Of a stretch of 64,000 nt of DNA, positions 17,783-26,561 are shown piece after piece (positions within the stretch are counted from its first letter, which is position 1; every line of letters begins with the position of its first letter). A program made the translations under genes and the position numbers. The stretch lies in assembly GCF_002234405.1 (NCBI RefSeq), contig NZ_NMQT01000018.1:24753-88752 (forward strand), read 5' to 3'. This stretch comes from Amycolatopsis thailandensis (GTDB lineage Bacteria > Actinomycetota > Actinomycetes > Mycobacteriales > Pseudonocardiaceae). The notes beneath the pieces are model-generated. The model made no database searches. It saw only the letters and a list, made by a program, of their open reading frames with translations, and was not told the origin of the DNA.

Positions 17783-18642
17783 AGCTTGAACTCGGTGCCG
17801 TCCAAAGGAAGTGAGGCGCCGCCGTCCAGTACGGCGGCGTGTTCCGGCGAGGCGGGATCGACCACCGGATTCGTGTTGTTCAGATGTGTATAGGCCCAAC
17901 GCGGGCCGGGCCGGAGCTTCGCGAGACTGCCGGTGATCGGCAGATGGCCCATCGCCAGCTGGGCACCGTCACCGACTTCGGCCGCGGTGGCGCCCGACAT
18001 CTCGTCCGGCGCGTGGAAGGTCCCGTCCAGCAACACCAGATCGGCGTCGCGAGTGAAGTCGTCGAACCCGTCCGGCCAGCTCTTCAGGCAAGGCGCGTAG
18101 ACGAAGACACCGCCGGTCTCGACGTCTTCGATCCGGTACGCGACCACCCACGGACCGTCCTCAGTGGACGAACGCGCATACTTCGGCCGCTTGTCGCTCA
18201 CGGGAAGCGTGCTCACCCGGAGCCCGTCGATGGAGACCTCCGACGACGGCAGCCACTCCCAGCCGCCGTAACCGTCGATGATCGACCGTGCGGGGAACTG
18301 CTCGGACAGCGCGCCCAGAACGGCCTCCGGTGCCCAGACCGGTAGCCCACCGGCCTCCCGCAGCAGGAGCAGGCCGAGTGAATGATCGAGCTCGGCGTCG
18401 GTGAGCAGCACCCCGCGCAGCGGGATCTCTCTCGGCCCCGGGCCGGCCCGTAGCGGTGGCGTGGCGAGGATCTGCGCGCGGATGTCCGGTGACGCGTTGA
18501 GCAGGTACCAGCTCTCGCCGTCCGCGCTCACCGCGACACAGTCCTGCGTCCGCGGCGGCGCGCCCGAAACGCACAGCGCGCAGGCGCAGTTCCATTGCGG
18601 GAAGCCACCGCCCGCCGCTGTCCCGAGCAGGATCACCCTCAT
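17779..18642 (-). CDS. pqqB: PQQ biosynthesis protein PqqB
   Basis: 287 residues of the metallo-beta-lactamase-like PqqB family: MRVILLGTAAGGGFPQWNCAC at the N-terminus, the CxCxxC-type zinc site (CACALC) and LLTDAELDHSLGLLLLREAG. PqqB is held to hydroxylate the cross-linked Glu-Tyr intermediate. The ATG overlaps the pqqE stop (ATGA), so it is the last gene of the pqqA-C-D-E-B operon. The open frame continues upstream to 18729 inside pqqE; the homologous N-terminus fixes the start at 18642. Confidence 0.95.
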   Translation of the reverse strand: MRVILLGTAAGGGFPQWNCACALCVSGAPPRTQDCVAVSADGESWYLLNASPDIRAQILATPPLRAGPGPREIPLRGVLLTDAELDHSLGLLLLREAGGLPVWAPEAVLGALSEQFPARSIIDGYGGWEWLPSSEVSIDGLRVSTLPVSDKRPKYARSSTEDGPWVVAYRIEDVETGGVFVYAPCLKSWPDGFDDFTRDADLVLLDGTFHAPDEMSGATAAEVGDGAQLAMGHLPITGSLAKLRPGPRWAYTHLNNTNPVVDPASPEHAAVLDGGASLPLDGTEFKL

Positions 18643-19727
18643 CGCGGCCCCCGCATCACGAGCTCGTCCGCCTTCGGCGGTGTGGAGAGGATGAGATCGA
18701 CGACGCCGCGATCCGGCGAACGTGAGCACACCGGGTCCGTAGCCGAGGCGTCACCGGTGAGCTGGAACGCCTGGCATCGGCAGCCGCCGAAGTCGATCGA
18801 CCGCCGATCGCAGGTGCCGCAAGTGTCCGGCATCCAGTCCTCACCGCGGAAGGCGTTGAAGGAACTGGATTCGTACCAGATCCGCGCCAGCGGCTTGTCG
18901 CGGACGTTGTCGAACTCCAGTGTCTCGATCGCCGTCGACGCGGGACACGGCAGCACGTTCCCGTCGGGCGCCACGGTCAATTGCCGCGCGCCCCAACCGT
19001 ACATGCACGGCTTCGGGTATTGCTCGTAGTAGTCGGCGACGACGTAGATGATCTCCATCCGGCCACGCAGCCGATCGGTGGCCGCGCGCACGATCGGCTC
19101 GGCCTCGTCGAGCTGCCGCCGGGTGGGCATCAGGGCGTCGCGATTCCGCAGGGCCCAGCCGTAGTACTGCGTGTTGGCCAGTTCGAGCCGGTCCGCGCCC
19201 ATTTCCTCGGCCAGGTCGATGATCCCGGCGAGCTGATCGTGGTTCTGCCGGTGCAGCACGACGTTCACCGAAAGCGGCAGCCCGGCCTTCTTGATCAGTT
19301 CGGCGGCGACCAGTTTCCGGTCGTGGGCCCGTGCGCCGGCGAGCCGGTCCGCGCGTGCGGCGGTCGCGCCCTGGACGGACAGCTGGATGTGGGCGATGCC
19401 GCGTTCGACGAGATCGTCCAATCTGGACCCGGTCAGCCCCAGCCCGGACGTCACCAGATTGACGTAGCAACCCAGTTTCGTGGCGTGCTCGACCAGGATG
19501 GGCAGGTCCGGCCGGGCGAGCGGTTCGCCGCCGGACATGTGCACCTGGAGCACGCCGAGTTCCCGTGCTTGCGTGAGCACGGACAGCCATTCCTCTGTGG
19601 ACAGTTCGCCGTCACGGGCGATCAGCTCGACCGGGTTCGAGCAGTACGGGCAGTGCAGCGGGCAGCGATGGGTCAGCTCGGCGAGCATGCCCAGAGGCGG
19701 CGCCGCGGTGGAGGTGTTCAGGTCCAT
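18639..19727 (-). CDS. pqqE: PqqE radical-SAM enzyme
   Basis: 362 residues. The radical-SAM cluster ligands are Cys22, Cys26 and Cys29 (CPLHCPYC); MSGGEPL follows. The C-terminal SPASM part carries further Cys (KPCMYGWG, NVLPCPAST, CGTCDRRS, GGCRCQAF) for two auxiliary clusters. PqqE forms the C-C bond between the Glu and Tyr of PqqA, presented by PqqD. The ATG lies 10 nt inside the end of pqqD, and the stop overlaps the start of pqqB. Confidence 0.97.
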   Translation of the reverse strand: MDLNTSTAAPPLGMLAELTHRCPLHCPYCSNPVELIARDGELSTEEWLSVLTQARELGVLQVHMSGGEPLARPDLPILVEHATKLGCYVNLVTSGLGLTGSRLDDLVERGIAHIQLSVQGATAARADRLAGARAHDRKLVAAELIKKAGLPLSVNVVLHRQNHDQLAGIIDLAEEMGADRLELANTQYYGWALRNRDALMPTRRQLDEAEPIVRAATDRLRGRMEIIYVVADYYEQYPKPCMYGWGARQLTVAPDGNVLPCPASTAIETLEFDNVRDKPLARIWYESSSFNAFRGEDWMPDTCGTCDRRSIDFGGCRCQAFQLTGDASATDPVCSRSPDRGVVDLILSTPPKADELVMRGPR

Positions 19728-19990
19728 TCGACGATCCGCCGATCTCCCAGCCGGGACAGGACTTCCAGGATCTCTTCCTCGCGGACCCCGGCGTAGCGTT
19801 CGCGCAAAGCCGAAGCGATCGCCGCGACGTCCTCGACACCATCGCAGAGCGAGAGCACGGCCGCCGCGGTCGGATTCGGGACGAGCACGCCTTCGGGGAA
19901 CAGGAGGACGTGCGTTTCCCTGGTCTGGTCATAGCTCAGCCGGACTCCGCGCCGAAGCCGCGGCACCGAGTCCATTTCGAGGGTGGTCAT
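19718..19990 (-). CDS. pqqD: PqqD peptide chaperone
   Basis: 90 residues, typical length for the winged-helix RRE-type protein PqqD: VPRLRRGVRLSYDQTRETHVLLFPEGVL, then LCDGVEDVAAIASAL. It binds PqqA and delivers it to PqqE. The ATG at 19990 uses GAGGAG at the end of pqqC, two bases after its stop. It was recognised from length, order and this pattern inside a longer open frame that runs antisense-free upstream through pqqC. Confidence 0.93.
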   Translation of the reverse strand: MTTLEMDSVPRLRRGVRLSYDQTRETHVLLFPEGVLVPNPTAAAVLSLCDGVEDVAAIASALRERYAGVREEEILEVLSRLGDRRIVEWT

Positions 19991-19992
19991 CG

Positions 19993-20700
19993 CTACTCCT
20001 CGGCCGCGGCGCGCTCGATGGCGTCGAGCATGGACCAGAGCACGTCGGTCTTGAACGACAACGCGGCGATCGCCTTCTCCTGCTGCTCGCGGGTGACGGC
20101 GTGCCGTACGACGATGTCGAGCGTTCCCTTGCCCTCGCCGGAGACCTTGTCGATCCGGTTGGTGAAGTAGTCGAGGTCTTCCCGCGCGATCCACGAATAG
20201 TTCGCCAGCATGTCGGCGACACGTCGCTGCATGAGATGGCCGGCGAACATTTCGGTCAGGCCCGAAGCGACAGCTTCGAGCCAAGGTTTCGTGCGGGCGA
20301 AATTCACATAGGCGTCGACGGCGAAACGTACGCCGGGGGCGAGGTGCCGCTGATCGAGAACCTCGTCGCGGTCGAGCCCGACTGCGGCGCACAAACGGAG
20401 CCACCGCTCGATTCCACCGTCCCCGGCTTTCGTCCCGTCGTGATAGACGACGCGGTCGAGCCATTCCCGGCGGATTTCCGGCACCGGGCAGTTGCTGATG
20501 ATCGCGGCGTCCTTCTGCGGGAGCACGTATTGGTAGTACCAGCGGTTCGCGGCCCAGATCTTCAGTTCGTGCTCGGACAGTTCGCCGTCGTGCATCCGCC
20601 GGTGGAAGGGATGAGTACCCCAATAGCGGTGGGAAAGTCCACGCAGGGCCGCGACGAATTCCGACGGCGACATCGGCGTGGCGGAAGGGGAAAGAGCCAC
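19993..20700 (-). CDS. pqqC: PqqC, final PQQ-forming oxidase
   Basis: 235 residues with the heme-oxygenase-like PqqC pattern: YWGTHPFHRRMHDGEL, WAANRWYYQYVLPQKDAAI, YHDGT and the C-terminal DYFTNRID. PqqC performs the last ring closure and eight-electron oxidation with O2 and needs no metal. The GTG at 20700 follows GGAGG by about seven bases. It is separated from pqqA by 76 bp that hold a strong hairpin. Confidence 0.96.
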   Translation of the reverse strand: MALSPSATPMSPSEFVAALRGLSHRYWGTHPFHRRMHDGELSEHELKIWAANRWYYQYVLPQKDAAIISNCPVPEIRREWLDRVVYHDGTKAGDGGIERWLRLCAAVGLDRDEVLDQRHLAPGVRFAVDAYVNFARTKPWLEAVASGLTEMFAGHLMQRRVADMLANYSWIAREDLDYFTNRIDKVSGEGKGTLDIVVRHAVTREQQEKAIAALSFKTDVLWSMLDAIERAAAEE

Positions 20701-20740
20701 GATGCTGCCTCCAACGGCTCGCTGATCGGGACGGCGGCAC

Positions 20741-20766
20741 GGTGGTGGGGGACGGCCCCCACCACC
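20741..20766 (-). other. intercistronic hairpin between pqqA and pqqC
   Basis: An 11-bp perfect GC stem (20741-20751 with 20756-20766) and a 4-nt loop, without a T-run. Its place suggests partial termination or mRNA protection that keeps the peptide gene pqqA more abundant than the enzyme genes. Confidence 0.75.
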
Positions 20767-20776
20767 GAGTGGGAAA

Positions 20777-20872
20777 TCAGTCCTCCATACGGGCCGCGTA
20801 AGCGGTGACCTCCATGGGAGTTTCGTACTCGACGAAGTCCGGCGTGGTCCATACCTCGATGGTTTCGATCAT
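20777..20872 (-). CDS. pqqA: PQQ precursor peptide PqqA
   Basis: A 31-residue peptide. It starts at ATG 20872 with AGGAG six bases upstream, begins MIETIEVWTTPDF and contains EVTAY: Glu21-x-x-x-Tyr25 is the pair that becomes PQQ. The residues around it (PMEVTAYAARME) fit the family pattern, although the usual Gly/Cys before the motif is replaced by Pro-Met. It is first in the pqqA-C-D-E-B order. No pqqF-type protease gene is present, so trimming relies on another protease. Confidence 0.93.
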   Translation of the reverse strand: MIETIEVWTTPDFVEYETPMEVTAYAARMED

Positions 20873-21187
20873 CTTCTGCTCCTAACGTCCACATGGGATC
20901 GAACGGGGACGAGCCCCGTCACCCTAGAAGCGGGCCGCCGATTCTGACCAGACGCAAGGTCCAAGTTCTCGAGCCATTTTGTAAAGTTTCCTTCCTATGG
21001 CCGATCGAGCTGGCCCGATCGTCACCCTCGGCACATACAACGGTTAACCGGACTCATCTGTGATAGCCCGTCCAGTGGTGTCCGTTTCAATCCACGGTGT
21101 GTTTCTATCCAACTCGACGGGTGCACCCCGACCACCCGTCTTCCGCCGCCATCCGAGCTCCAGGGGTGTAGCTGAAGGAGGCGTCTC
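20873..21187. promoter_or_regulatory. divergent control region pqqA / sugar dehydrogenase
   Basis: 315 bp with no gene. On the - strand a possible pqq promoter is TGGTCA (20950-20945), 18 bp, TAGGGT (20926-20921). Between it and pqqA lies a small hairpin ACGGGG/CCCCGT (20903-20919). A perfect palindrome CGGTTAACCG sits at 21041-21050. I see no clear consensus promoter for the dehydrogenase. Shared regulation is plausible but not shown. Confidence 0.45.
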
Positions 21188-22174
21188 ATGTCCTTACGTC
21201 GTACTCTCACCTGCGCGTTCGCCGCCGCGACGGCCGCGTCTGCCGTGGCCGTCCCGGCCGCAGCCGCCGAAGCGCCGTCGGTCCAGGCGATCAAACAGAT
21301 CGCGAGCGGCCTCAACCAGGCCTGGTCGATCGATTTCCTGCCCGACGGCACCGGCGTCTTCACGCAGAAGGACGCCAAGACGATCAGCAAGATCGACAAG
21401 GCGGGCAAGGTCACCACGGTCCAGACCATCCCCGGGGTGAGCGTCACCCCGGAGGCCGGCCTGCTCGGCATCGCCGTCTCGCCGAAATACGCCACTGACC
21501 AGACGGTCTTCATCTACTACACGACCAGTTCCGACAACCGGATCGCCAAGCTGAAGCTGGGCCAGGCGCCGACGCCGATCGTCACCGGTATCCCGCGTGG
21601 CGCGAACTTCCACCACGGCGGGCGGATCAGGTTCGGCCCCGACGGCTACCTCTACGCGGGTACCGGCGACGGCCAGAACGGCGCCAACGCGCAGAACAAG
21701 AACTCCCTCGGCGGCAAGGTCCTGCGGGTCACCACCGACGGCGCGCCCGCGCCGGGCAACCCGTTCAACAGCCGCGTCTACTCCTACGGTCACCGCAACG
21801 TCCAGGGCCTGACCTGGGCGAACGGGCAGCTGTACGTCTCCGACATCGGTGCGAACAAGCTCGACGAGCTGAACAAGGTCGAACCGGGCAAGAACTACGG
21901 CTGGCCGACCTGCGAAGGCCCGTGCAACACGGCGGGGATGACCAACCCGGTCAAGGCGTGGCCGACGTCTTCGGCGACGCCGAGCGGGCTGGCGGCGTAC
22001 AAGGGATCGCTGTACATGGCCTCGCTCAAGGGCGGCACATTCAAGCTCGATCTGAACGGAAACGGCGGCAAGCTGTGGACCGACCTCGGCCGCACGCGTG
22101 ACGCGACCGCCGGTCCGGACGGACAGCTGTACACGATCACCCCGGGCGCCATCTACGTCTCCGACGGCAGCTAG
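21188..22174 (+). CDS. secreted PQQ-dependent sugar dehydrogenase (aldose/glucose dehydrogenase-like)
   Basis: 328 residues. A signal peptide (RR then a hydrophobic run, AAAAEA near 27) indicates export. The six-bladed propeller of soluble quinoprotein sugar dehydrogenases is shown by NQAWSIDFLPDG, GLLGIAVSPKY, the catalytic HHGGRIRFGPDGYLYAGTGD (His142), VYSYGHRNVQG with the PQQ-contacting Arg, and DELNKVEPGKNYGWPTCEG. The length matches the short Asd/YliI type rather than the longer Acinetobacter GDH-B. It oxidises aldoses outside the cell and passes electrons on. The divergent pqq operon supplies its cofactor. Starts at ATG after GAAGGAGG. Confidence 0.9.
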   Translation: MSLRRTLTCAFAAATAASAVAVPAAAAEAPSVQAIKQIASGLNQAWSIDFLPDGTGVFTQKDAKTISKIDKAGKVTTVQTIPGVSVTPEAGLLGIAVSPKYATDQTVFIYYTTSSDNRIAKLKLGQAPTPIVTGIPRGANFHHGGRIRFGPDGYLYAGTGDGQNGANAQNKNSLGGKVLRVTTDGAPAPGNPFNSRVYSYGHRNVQGLTWANGQLYVSDIGANKLDELNKVEPGKNYGWPTCEGPCNTAGMTNPVKAWPTSSATPSGLAAYKGSLYMASLKGGTFKLDLNGNGGKLWTDLGRTRDATAGPDGQLYTITPGAIYVSDGS

Positions 22175-22188
22175 CCCCGACGCGTTTA

Positions 22189-22236
22189 GTCCTCTGGATG
22201 CGGTACTTGTGTGTGCAAGTAACGCATCCAGAGGAC
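22189..22236 (+). terminator. long hairpin after the sugar dehydrogenase
   Basis: A 14-bp outer stem (22189-22202 with 22223-22236) and an inner 6-bp stem TACTTG/CAAGTA. No T-run follows. It lies between convergent genes and may serve both. Confidence 0.65.
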
Positions 22237-22251
22237 GAAATGCGGGAGGGG

Positions 22252-23628
22252 TCAGGCGCGCCCCACGGACGCGGCGTGTTCCAGTTCGGCGAGCGCGGTG
22301 TCCAGATGGGTCAGGATGCGCTGGAGATGCGGCACGCTCCGGCGGCAGCCGGTGACGCCGAAGTCCAGGTTGTCCCCGTTGCTGGTCAGCGTGATGTTCA
22401 GCGCCTGACCGTCGAGCAGCACGGACGCCGGGTAGATGCCGTCGAGCGACGCGCCGTTCCAGTACATCTGCTTGCGCGGCCCCGGCACATTGGAGATCAC
22501 CAGGTTGAACGGCGGTTTTGTGTTGTTCACGAAACCAGGGATCGGCGACACGCCGAGCTGGGCGACGTTGATCCCGGACAGCAGCAGCGTCTGCAACGGG
22601 GTCAGCTCCGAGAACAGCTTCTTGCCATTGCGCATGGACGCGTTGATCGTGGCGAGCCGGGCAGCCGGGTCGGTCAGGTGGGTGGCGAGGTTGCACAGCA
22701 GCGCGCCGATGTTGTTGCCCGCCGCGTCCCCGCTGTCCTTGCGCCGCAGGGAAACCGGGACCATCGCGGTCAGCGGCGCGTCGGGGAGCGCGTTCTGTTC
22801 CATGAGGTAGTCCCGTAGCGCGCCCGAGCACATCGCGAGGACGACGTCGTTGCGCGACACCCCGGCGGCGGTCGCCACCTTGCGCACCCGGTCCAGTGAC
22901 CAGGACTGCGCGGCGAACCGGCGGGCCCCGCCGATCGGCACGTTCAGCATCGTCTTCGGCGCCTGCGCCGGCAGCGTGAGGGTGTGTTCCTGGAACGCCT
23001 CCCGCGCCACCTTCATCGCGGCGGGGGCGATGCCGGCGAGCTGGTTGACCGTCTTGCCGAAGGTACTGAGCACCGAGGGTGACGCCTTGCCGTTACGACC
23101 GCCGTCCGGTTTGGGCCGACGGCCCCACGGCGGCGGGCAGTCGAGGTCGGCCGGGTCGTCCGACAGCGTGCCTTGCAGATGACGCAGCGCCGAGACGCCG
23201 TCCATCAGCGCGTGGTGGATCTTGCTGTAGATCGCGAACCGGCCGTCCTGGAGGCCCTCGACCAGGTGGATCTCCCACAGCGGGCGGTGCCTGTCGAGCA
23301 GGGTGCTGTGCCAGCGCCCGGTCAGCTCCAGCAGCTCGCGGATCCGGCCTGGCTGGGGCAGCGCCGAATGGCGGAAGTGGTAGTCGAGTTCGAGATCGCT
23401 GTCCGTCGCCCAGGCGACGTGGCCCGCGGTGTTGACCGGCCGGGCGGGACGACGGCGGAACACGTCGCGCATGTTGTCGGAATCGAGCAGTTTCCGGCGA
23501 AGGTCCCGCAGGTAGTCCGGTCCGGCGTCCTCGGGTTTCTTGAACAGTTGCAGACCGCCGACGTGCATCGGATGCTCGCGCGTTTCCACGAGGAGGAACA
23601 TCGAGTCGGTGACGGGCATGAACGGCAT
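22252..23628 (-). CDS. WS/DGAT wax ester synthase / diacylglycerol acyltransferase
   Basis: 458 residues of the bacterial WS/DGAT family. The catalytic HHALMDG (HHxxxDG) is at residues 138-144. Other landmarks are NDVVLAMCSGALRDYL, LTAMVPVSLR and the C-terminal FNLVISNVPGP. The enzyme acylates diacylglycerol or long alcohols with acyl-CoA to make storage lipid, typically at the membrane. The ATG at 23628 has AAGGTGG upstream and fits the family start (MPVTDSMFLL). It diverges from the quinone reductase gene. Confidence 0.94.
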   Translation of the reverse strand: MPFMPVTDSMFLLVETREHPMHVGGLQLFKKPEDAGPDYLRDLRRKLLDSDNMRDVFRRRPARPVNTAGHVAWATDSDLELDYHFRHSALPQPGRIRELLELTGRWHSTLLDRHRPLWEIHLVEGLQDGRFAIYSKIHHALMDGVSALRHLQGTLSDDPADLDCPPPWGRRPKPDGGRNGKASPSVLSTFGKTVNQLAGIAPAAMKVAREAFQEHTLTLPAQAPKTMLNVPIGGARRFAAQSWSLDRVRKVATAAGVSRNDVVLAMCSGALRDYLMEQNALPDAPLTAMVPVSLRRKDSGDAAGNNIGALLCNLATHLTDPAARLATINASMRNGKKLFSELTPLQTLLLSGINVAQLGVSPIPGFVNNTKPPFNLVISNVPGPRKQMYWNGASLDGIYPASVLLDGQALNITLTSNGDNLDFGVTGCRRSVPHLQRILTHLDTALAELEHAASVGRA

Positions 23629-23724
23629 CGTGGGGACCACCTTCCGCGCGGCGGCGTGCGAGCACGCCGGGTGCCAGAGTCTACGCACACCGAAACCACC
23701 TTCTCACGCTTTAGGGTGGCTCAC

Positions 23725-24738
23725 ATGACGATCCCGACCGATCCGCGGACAGGTGAGTTCCGTCGGTCCGCCAACCATTTCGACGCGCGTATCACCGCGG
23801 ACGGCCGCGACGGCTGGCCGGTGGAGGCGGGAAGGTACCGGCTGGTGGTCAGCCGGGCCTGCCCCTGGGCGAGCCGGGGGCTGATCGTCCGGCGGCTGCT
23901 CGGGCTCGAGTCCGCGCTGAGCGTGGCCGTGGCCGATCCGATCCAGGACGACAAGAGCTGGCGGTTCACCCTCGATCCCGATGACCGGGATCCGGTGCTC
24001 GGCATCAAGTACCTGGCCGAGGCCTATCACGCGGCCGATCCGCACTACATGGGCGGGATCAGCGTTCCGGCCATTGTGGACATTCCGAGCAAGCGGCTGG
24101 TGAGCAACGACTATCCACAGATCACGCTCGATTTTTCCACCGAATGGACCAGCCACCACCGCCCCGGCGCGCCCGACCTCTACCCGGAGCGGCTGCGCGG
24201 CGAGATCGACGACGTCAACGTGGGTGTCTTCGCCGACGTGAACGCCGCCGTCTACCAGGCCGGGTTCGCGACCAAGCAGAGCGCGTACGACGACGCGTAC
24301 CACCGGCTCTTCGCCATGCTGGACGCGCTTTCCGACCGGCTCGAAAGGCAGCGTTACCTCGTCGGCGACACGATCACCGAAGCGGACATCCGGTTGTTCA
24401 CCACGCTCGTCCGATTCGACTCCGTCTACCACGGACACTTCAAGTGCAACCGGAACAAGCTGACCGAGCAGCCGGTGCTGTGGGCCTACGCCCGCGACCT
24501 CTTCCAAACGCCGGGTTTCGGTGACACCGTCGATTTCGACCACATCAAGCGGCATTACCACGAGGTGCACGAGCAGGTGAACCCGACGCGGATCGTCCCT
24601 TTGGGACCGGAGCTGTCCGGCTGGACGACGCCGCATCACCGGGAGCAGCTGGGCGGGCGCCCGTTCGGCGACGGCACGCCGCCGGGACCGCCGCCCGAGG
24701 ACGAACGGATCGAGGACACGGATGGAGCCAATTCCTGA
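23725..24738 (+). CDS. ECM4/YqjG-like thiol:hydroquinone reductase (GST-omega-like)
   Basis: 337 residues of the S-glutathionyl-hydroquinone reductase family: the redox Cys46 in SRACPWASR, SVPAIVDIPSKRLVSNDYPQI and VRFDSVYHGHFKCN. In bacteria with glutathione it reduces thiol-hydroquinone conjugates; in an actinomycete the partner thiol would be mycothiol (inference). The ATG at 23725 is chosen because family homology starts there and the longer frame overlaps the divergent gene. It overlaps the FAD oxidoreductase gene by 17 bp. Confidence 0.9.
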   Translation: MTIPTDPRTGEFRRSANHFDARITADGRDGWPVEAGRYRLVVSRACPWASRGLIVRRLLGLESALSVAVADPIQDDKSWRFTLDPDDRDPVLGIKYLAEAYHAADPHYMGGISVPAIVDIPSKRLVSNDYPQITLDFSTEWTSHHRPGAPDLYPERLRGEIDDVNVGVFADVNAAVYQAGFATKQSAYDDAYHRLFAMLDALSDRLERQRYLVGDTITEADIRLFTTLVRFDSVYHGHFKCNRNKLTEQPVLWAYARDLFQTPGFGDTVDFDHIKRHYHEVHEQVNPTRIVPLGPELSGWTTPHHREQLGGRPFGDGTPPGPPPEDERIEDTDGANS

Positions 24739-25879
24739 ACGTACCGACGTCGTCGTGATCGGCGGCGGCATCATCGGGGTCAGCTGCGCGTACCGGCTCG
24801 CCGCCGCCGGGGTCTCGGTGCTGCTGCTCGAACGCGACACGCTGGGCGCGGGCTCGACGGCGAAGGCGGCGGGCGGGATCAGGTCGTCGTTCACCACACG
24901 CGTCAACATCGAGATCGGGCTGCGCGGGCTGGCCGAGTACGCCTCGTTCGCGCAGACGTACGGGACCGAGATCGACTTCCGCCGCGACGGTTACCTGTAC
25001 CTGGTCACCGACCCCGCGGACCTGCCCGAGTTCGAGCACTGTGCCGCGTTGCAGAACTCCTACGGCGTCCGAAGCCGGCTCGTCGAGCCCGCCGAAGCGC
25101 GGCGGTTCTCCCCGCTGATCGACACCGAAGGCGTGGTCGCGGCGCTGTGGTCGCCGGACGACGCCAAGGCCACCCCGGACTCGGCGGTCCAGGGCTACGC
25201 GCGGGCCGCCCGCGGGCATGGCGCGGTGCTGAAGACCGGCGTCGAGGTCGTCGGGATCGAACGCGACGGCGACGAGATCACCGGCGTCCGGACCGGCGAC
25301 GGTTTCGTGCGGACGAACGCGGTGGTCTGCGCGGCGGGCGCGTGGTCGGGACGGATCGGCGAGTTCGCCGGTGTCGACCTCCCGGTGCGGCCGTACCGGC
25401 GGCAGGTGGTGTTCACCGGACCGGTCGCGGACCTGCCCGAATCGGTGCCGCTGACCATCGAGATGCCCTCGGCCTTCTACTTCCACCGCGAGGGCCTCGG
25501 CCTGGCGATGTCCTTCTGCGACGGAGACGGCGACCCCGGCTTCGACACCCGGTACCAGCCGGGCGACTGGCTGCCGAAGCTCGCCGAGATCGCCGCCCGG
25601 CGGGTGCCCGCGGTGCTCGACGCGGGGATCCGCGGCGGGTGGGCCGGGCTGTACGAGGTCACGCCCGACCGCAACCAGATCGTGGGGGAAAGCGTCCACC
25701 TTTCGCGGTTCTTCTACGCGACCGGGTTTTCGGGACACGGGTTCCAGATGGGCCCCGCCGTGGGGGAGCTCGTCCGGGACCTCTACCTGGGGCGGGTCCC
25801 GGCCATCGACATCACCGGGCTCGACGTCCGCCGGTTCGCCGGCGACCGGGCCGTGACGAGGGAGCACAACATTGTCTGA
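24722..25879 (+). CDS. FAD-dependent oxidoreductase, DAO/sarcosine oxidase beta-like
   Basis: 385 residues. The dinucleotide fold VVVIGGGIIGVSCAYRLA is at 10-27, the flavin-contact AAGGIRSSF is near 50, and the ATGFSGHGFQMGPAVGE segment closes the FAD site. The family oxidises secondary amines or D/N-methyl amino acids to imines, giving H2O2 or using another acceptor. No alpha, gamma or delta sarcosine oxidase subunits are near, so it is a monomeric type. It is the middle gene of an overlapping three-gene operon. Confidence 0.9.
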   Translation: MEPIPERTDVVVIGGGIIGVSCAYRLAAAGVSVLLLERDTLGAGSTAKAAGGIRSSFTTRVNIEIGLRGLAEYASFAQTYGTEIDFRRDGYLYLVTDPADLPEFEHCAALQNSYGVRSRLVEPAEARRFSPLIDTEGVVAALWSPDDAKATPDSAVQGYARAARGHGAVLKTGVEVVGIERDGDEITGVRTGDGFVRTNAVVCAAGAWSGRIGEFAGVDLPVRPYRRQVVFTGPVADLPESVPLTIEMPSAFYFHREGLGLAMSFCDGDGDPGFDTRYQPGDWLPKLAEIAARRVPAVLDAGIRGGWAGLYEVTPDRNQIVGESVHLSRFFYATGFSGHGFQMGPAVGELVRDLYLGRVPAIDITGLDVRRFAGDRAVTREHNIV

Positions 25880-26498
25880 GGACTTCGTCGAGATCACCAC
25901 CACCGCCGAGCTGCGCGAGATCCTGCCGCCGCCACTGGAGCGCACCGCGAACAAGGCGCGCCCGAAGCTGCACGAAATGGACCGTCAGTGGCTCGCGGAG
26001 TCACCGTTCGTGCTCATCGCGACGTCGGCGGCGGACGGCACCTGCGACGTCTCGCCGAAGGGCGACCCCGCCGGGTTCACGCTGGTGCTGAGCGATACCC
26101 GGATCGCCATCCCGGAGCGGCCGGGCAACCGGCGCGCCGACGGTTTCCACAACGTGCTGTCGAACCCGCACGTCGGGCTGATCTACCTGATCCCCGGCCG
26201 CGGCGACACGCTGCGCGTCAACGGCCGCGCGCGGCTCGTGAGGGAGGCGCCGTTCTTCGACGACATGATCGTGAAGGGCAGCAGGCCGAAGCTCGCGCTG
26301 GTGGTGGACATCGACGAGGTCTTCCACCACTGCCAGAAGGCGTTCATGCGGTCGAAGCTCTGGTCGCCGGAGAGCTGGACGCCCGAGGCGATGCCTTCGC
26401 GCGCGGAGATCGCGAAGACCTTCGAGCGGCCGGAGGAGAGCATGGCCGACCTTGAGGCGTACTACGCGCCGGACCGGTACGCGGCCAGCCTGTACTGA
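25872..26498 (+). CDS. pyridoxamine 5'-phosphate oxidase-like protein (MSMEG_1061-type)
   Basis: 208 residues of the split-barrel FMN/F420 superfamily: FVLIATSAADGTCDVSPKGDPAGF, IAIPERPGNRRADGFHNVLSNPHVGLIYLIPG and TLRVNGRARL. These are the hallmarks of the family named after M. smegmatis MSMEG_1061. The TTG at 25872 overlaps the FAD oxidoreductase stop by 8 nt and has GAGGGAG seven bases upstream. A flavin-linked role is likely; the substrate is unknown. A long hairpin starts in its stop codon. Confidence 0.88.
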   Translation: MSEDFVEITTTAELREILPPPLERTANKARPKLHEMDRQWLAESPFVLIATSAADGTCDVSPKGDPAGFTLVLSDTRIAIPERPGNRRADGFHNVLSNPHVGLIYLIPGRGDTLRVNGRARLVREAPFFDDMIVKGSRPKLALVVDIDEVFHHCQKAFMRSKLWSPESWTPEAMPSRAEIAKTFERPEESMADLEAYYAPDRYAASLY

Positions 26499-26550
26499 CC
26501 TCGTGAGTGGTAAGGATGGTTAGAACCGTCCTTAACCACTCACGAGGTCA
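26496..26550. terminator. long hairpin at the end of the PPOX operon
   Basis: Nearly the whole 55 bp is self-complementary, with one bulged base and a small AGAA-type loop. It begins with the TGA of the PPOX gene and contains GTGAGTGGT. No T-run. It isolates the operon from the next promoter, 12 bp further on. Confidence 0.75.
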
Positions 26551-26561
26551 GTGGCTGACGG

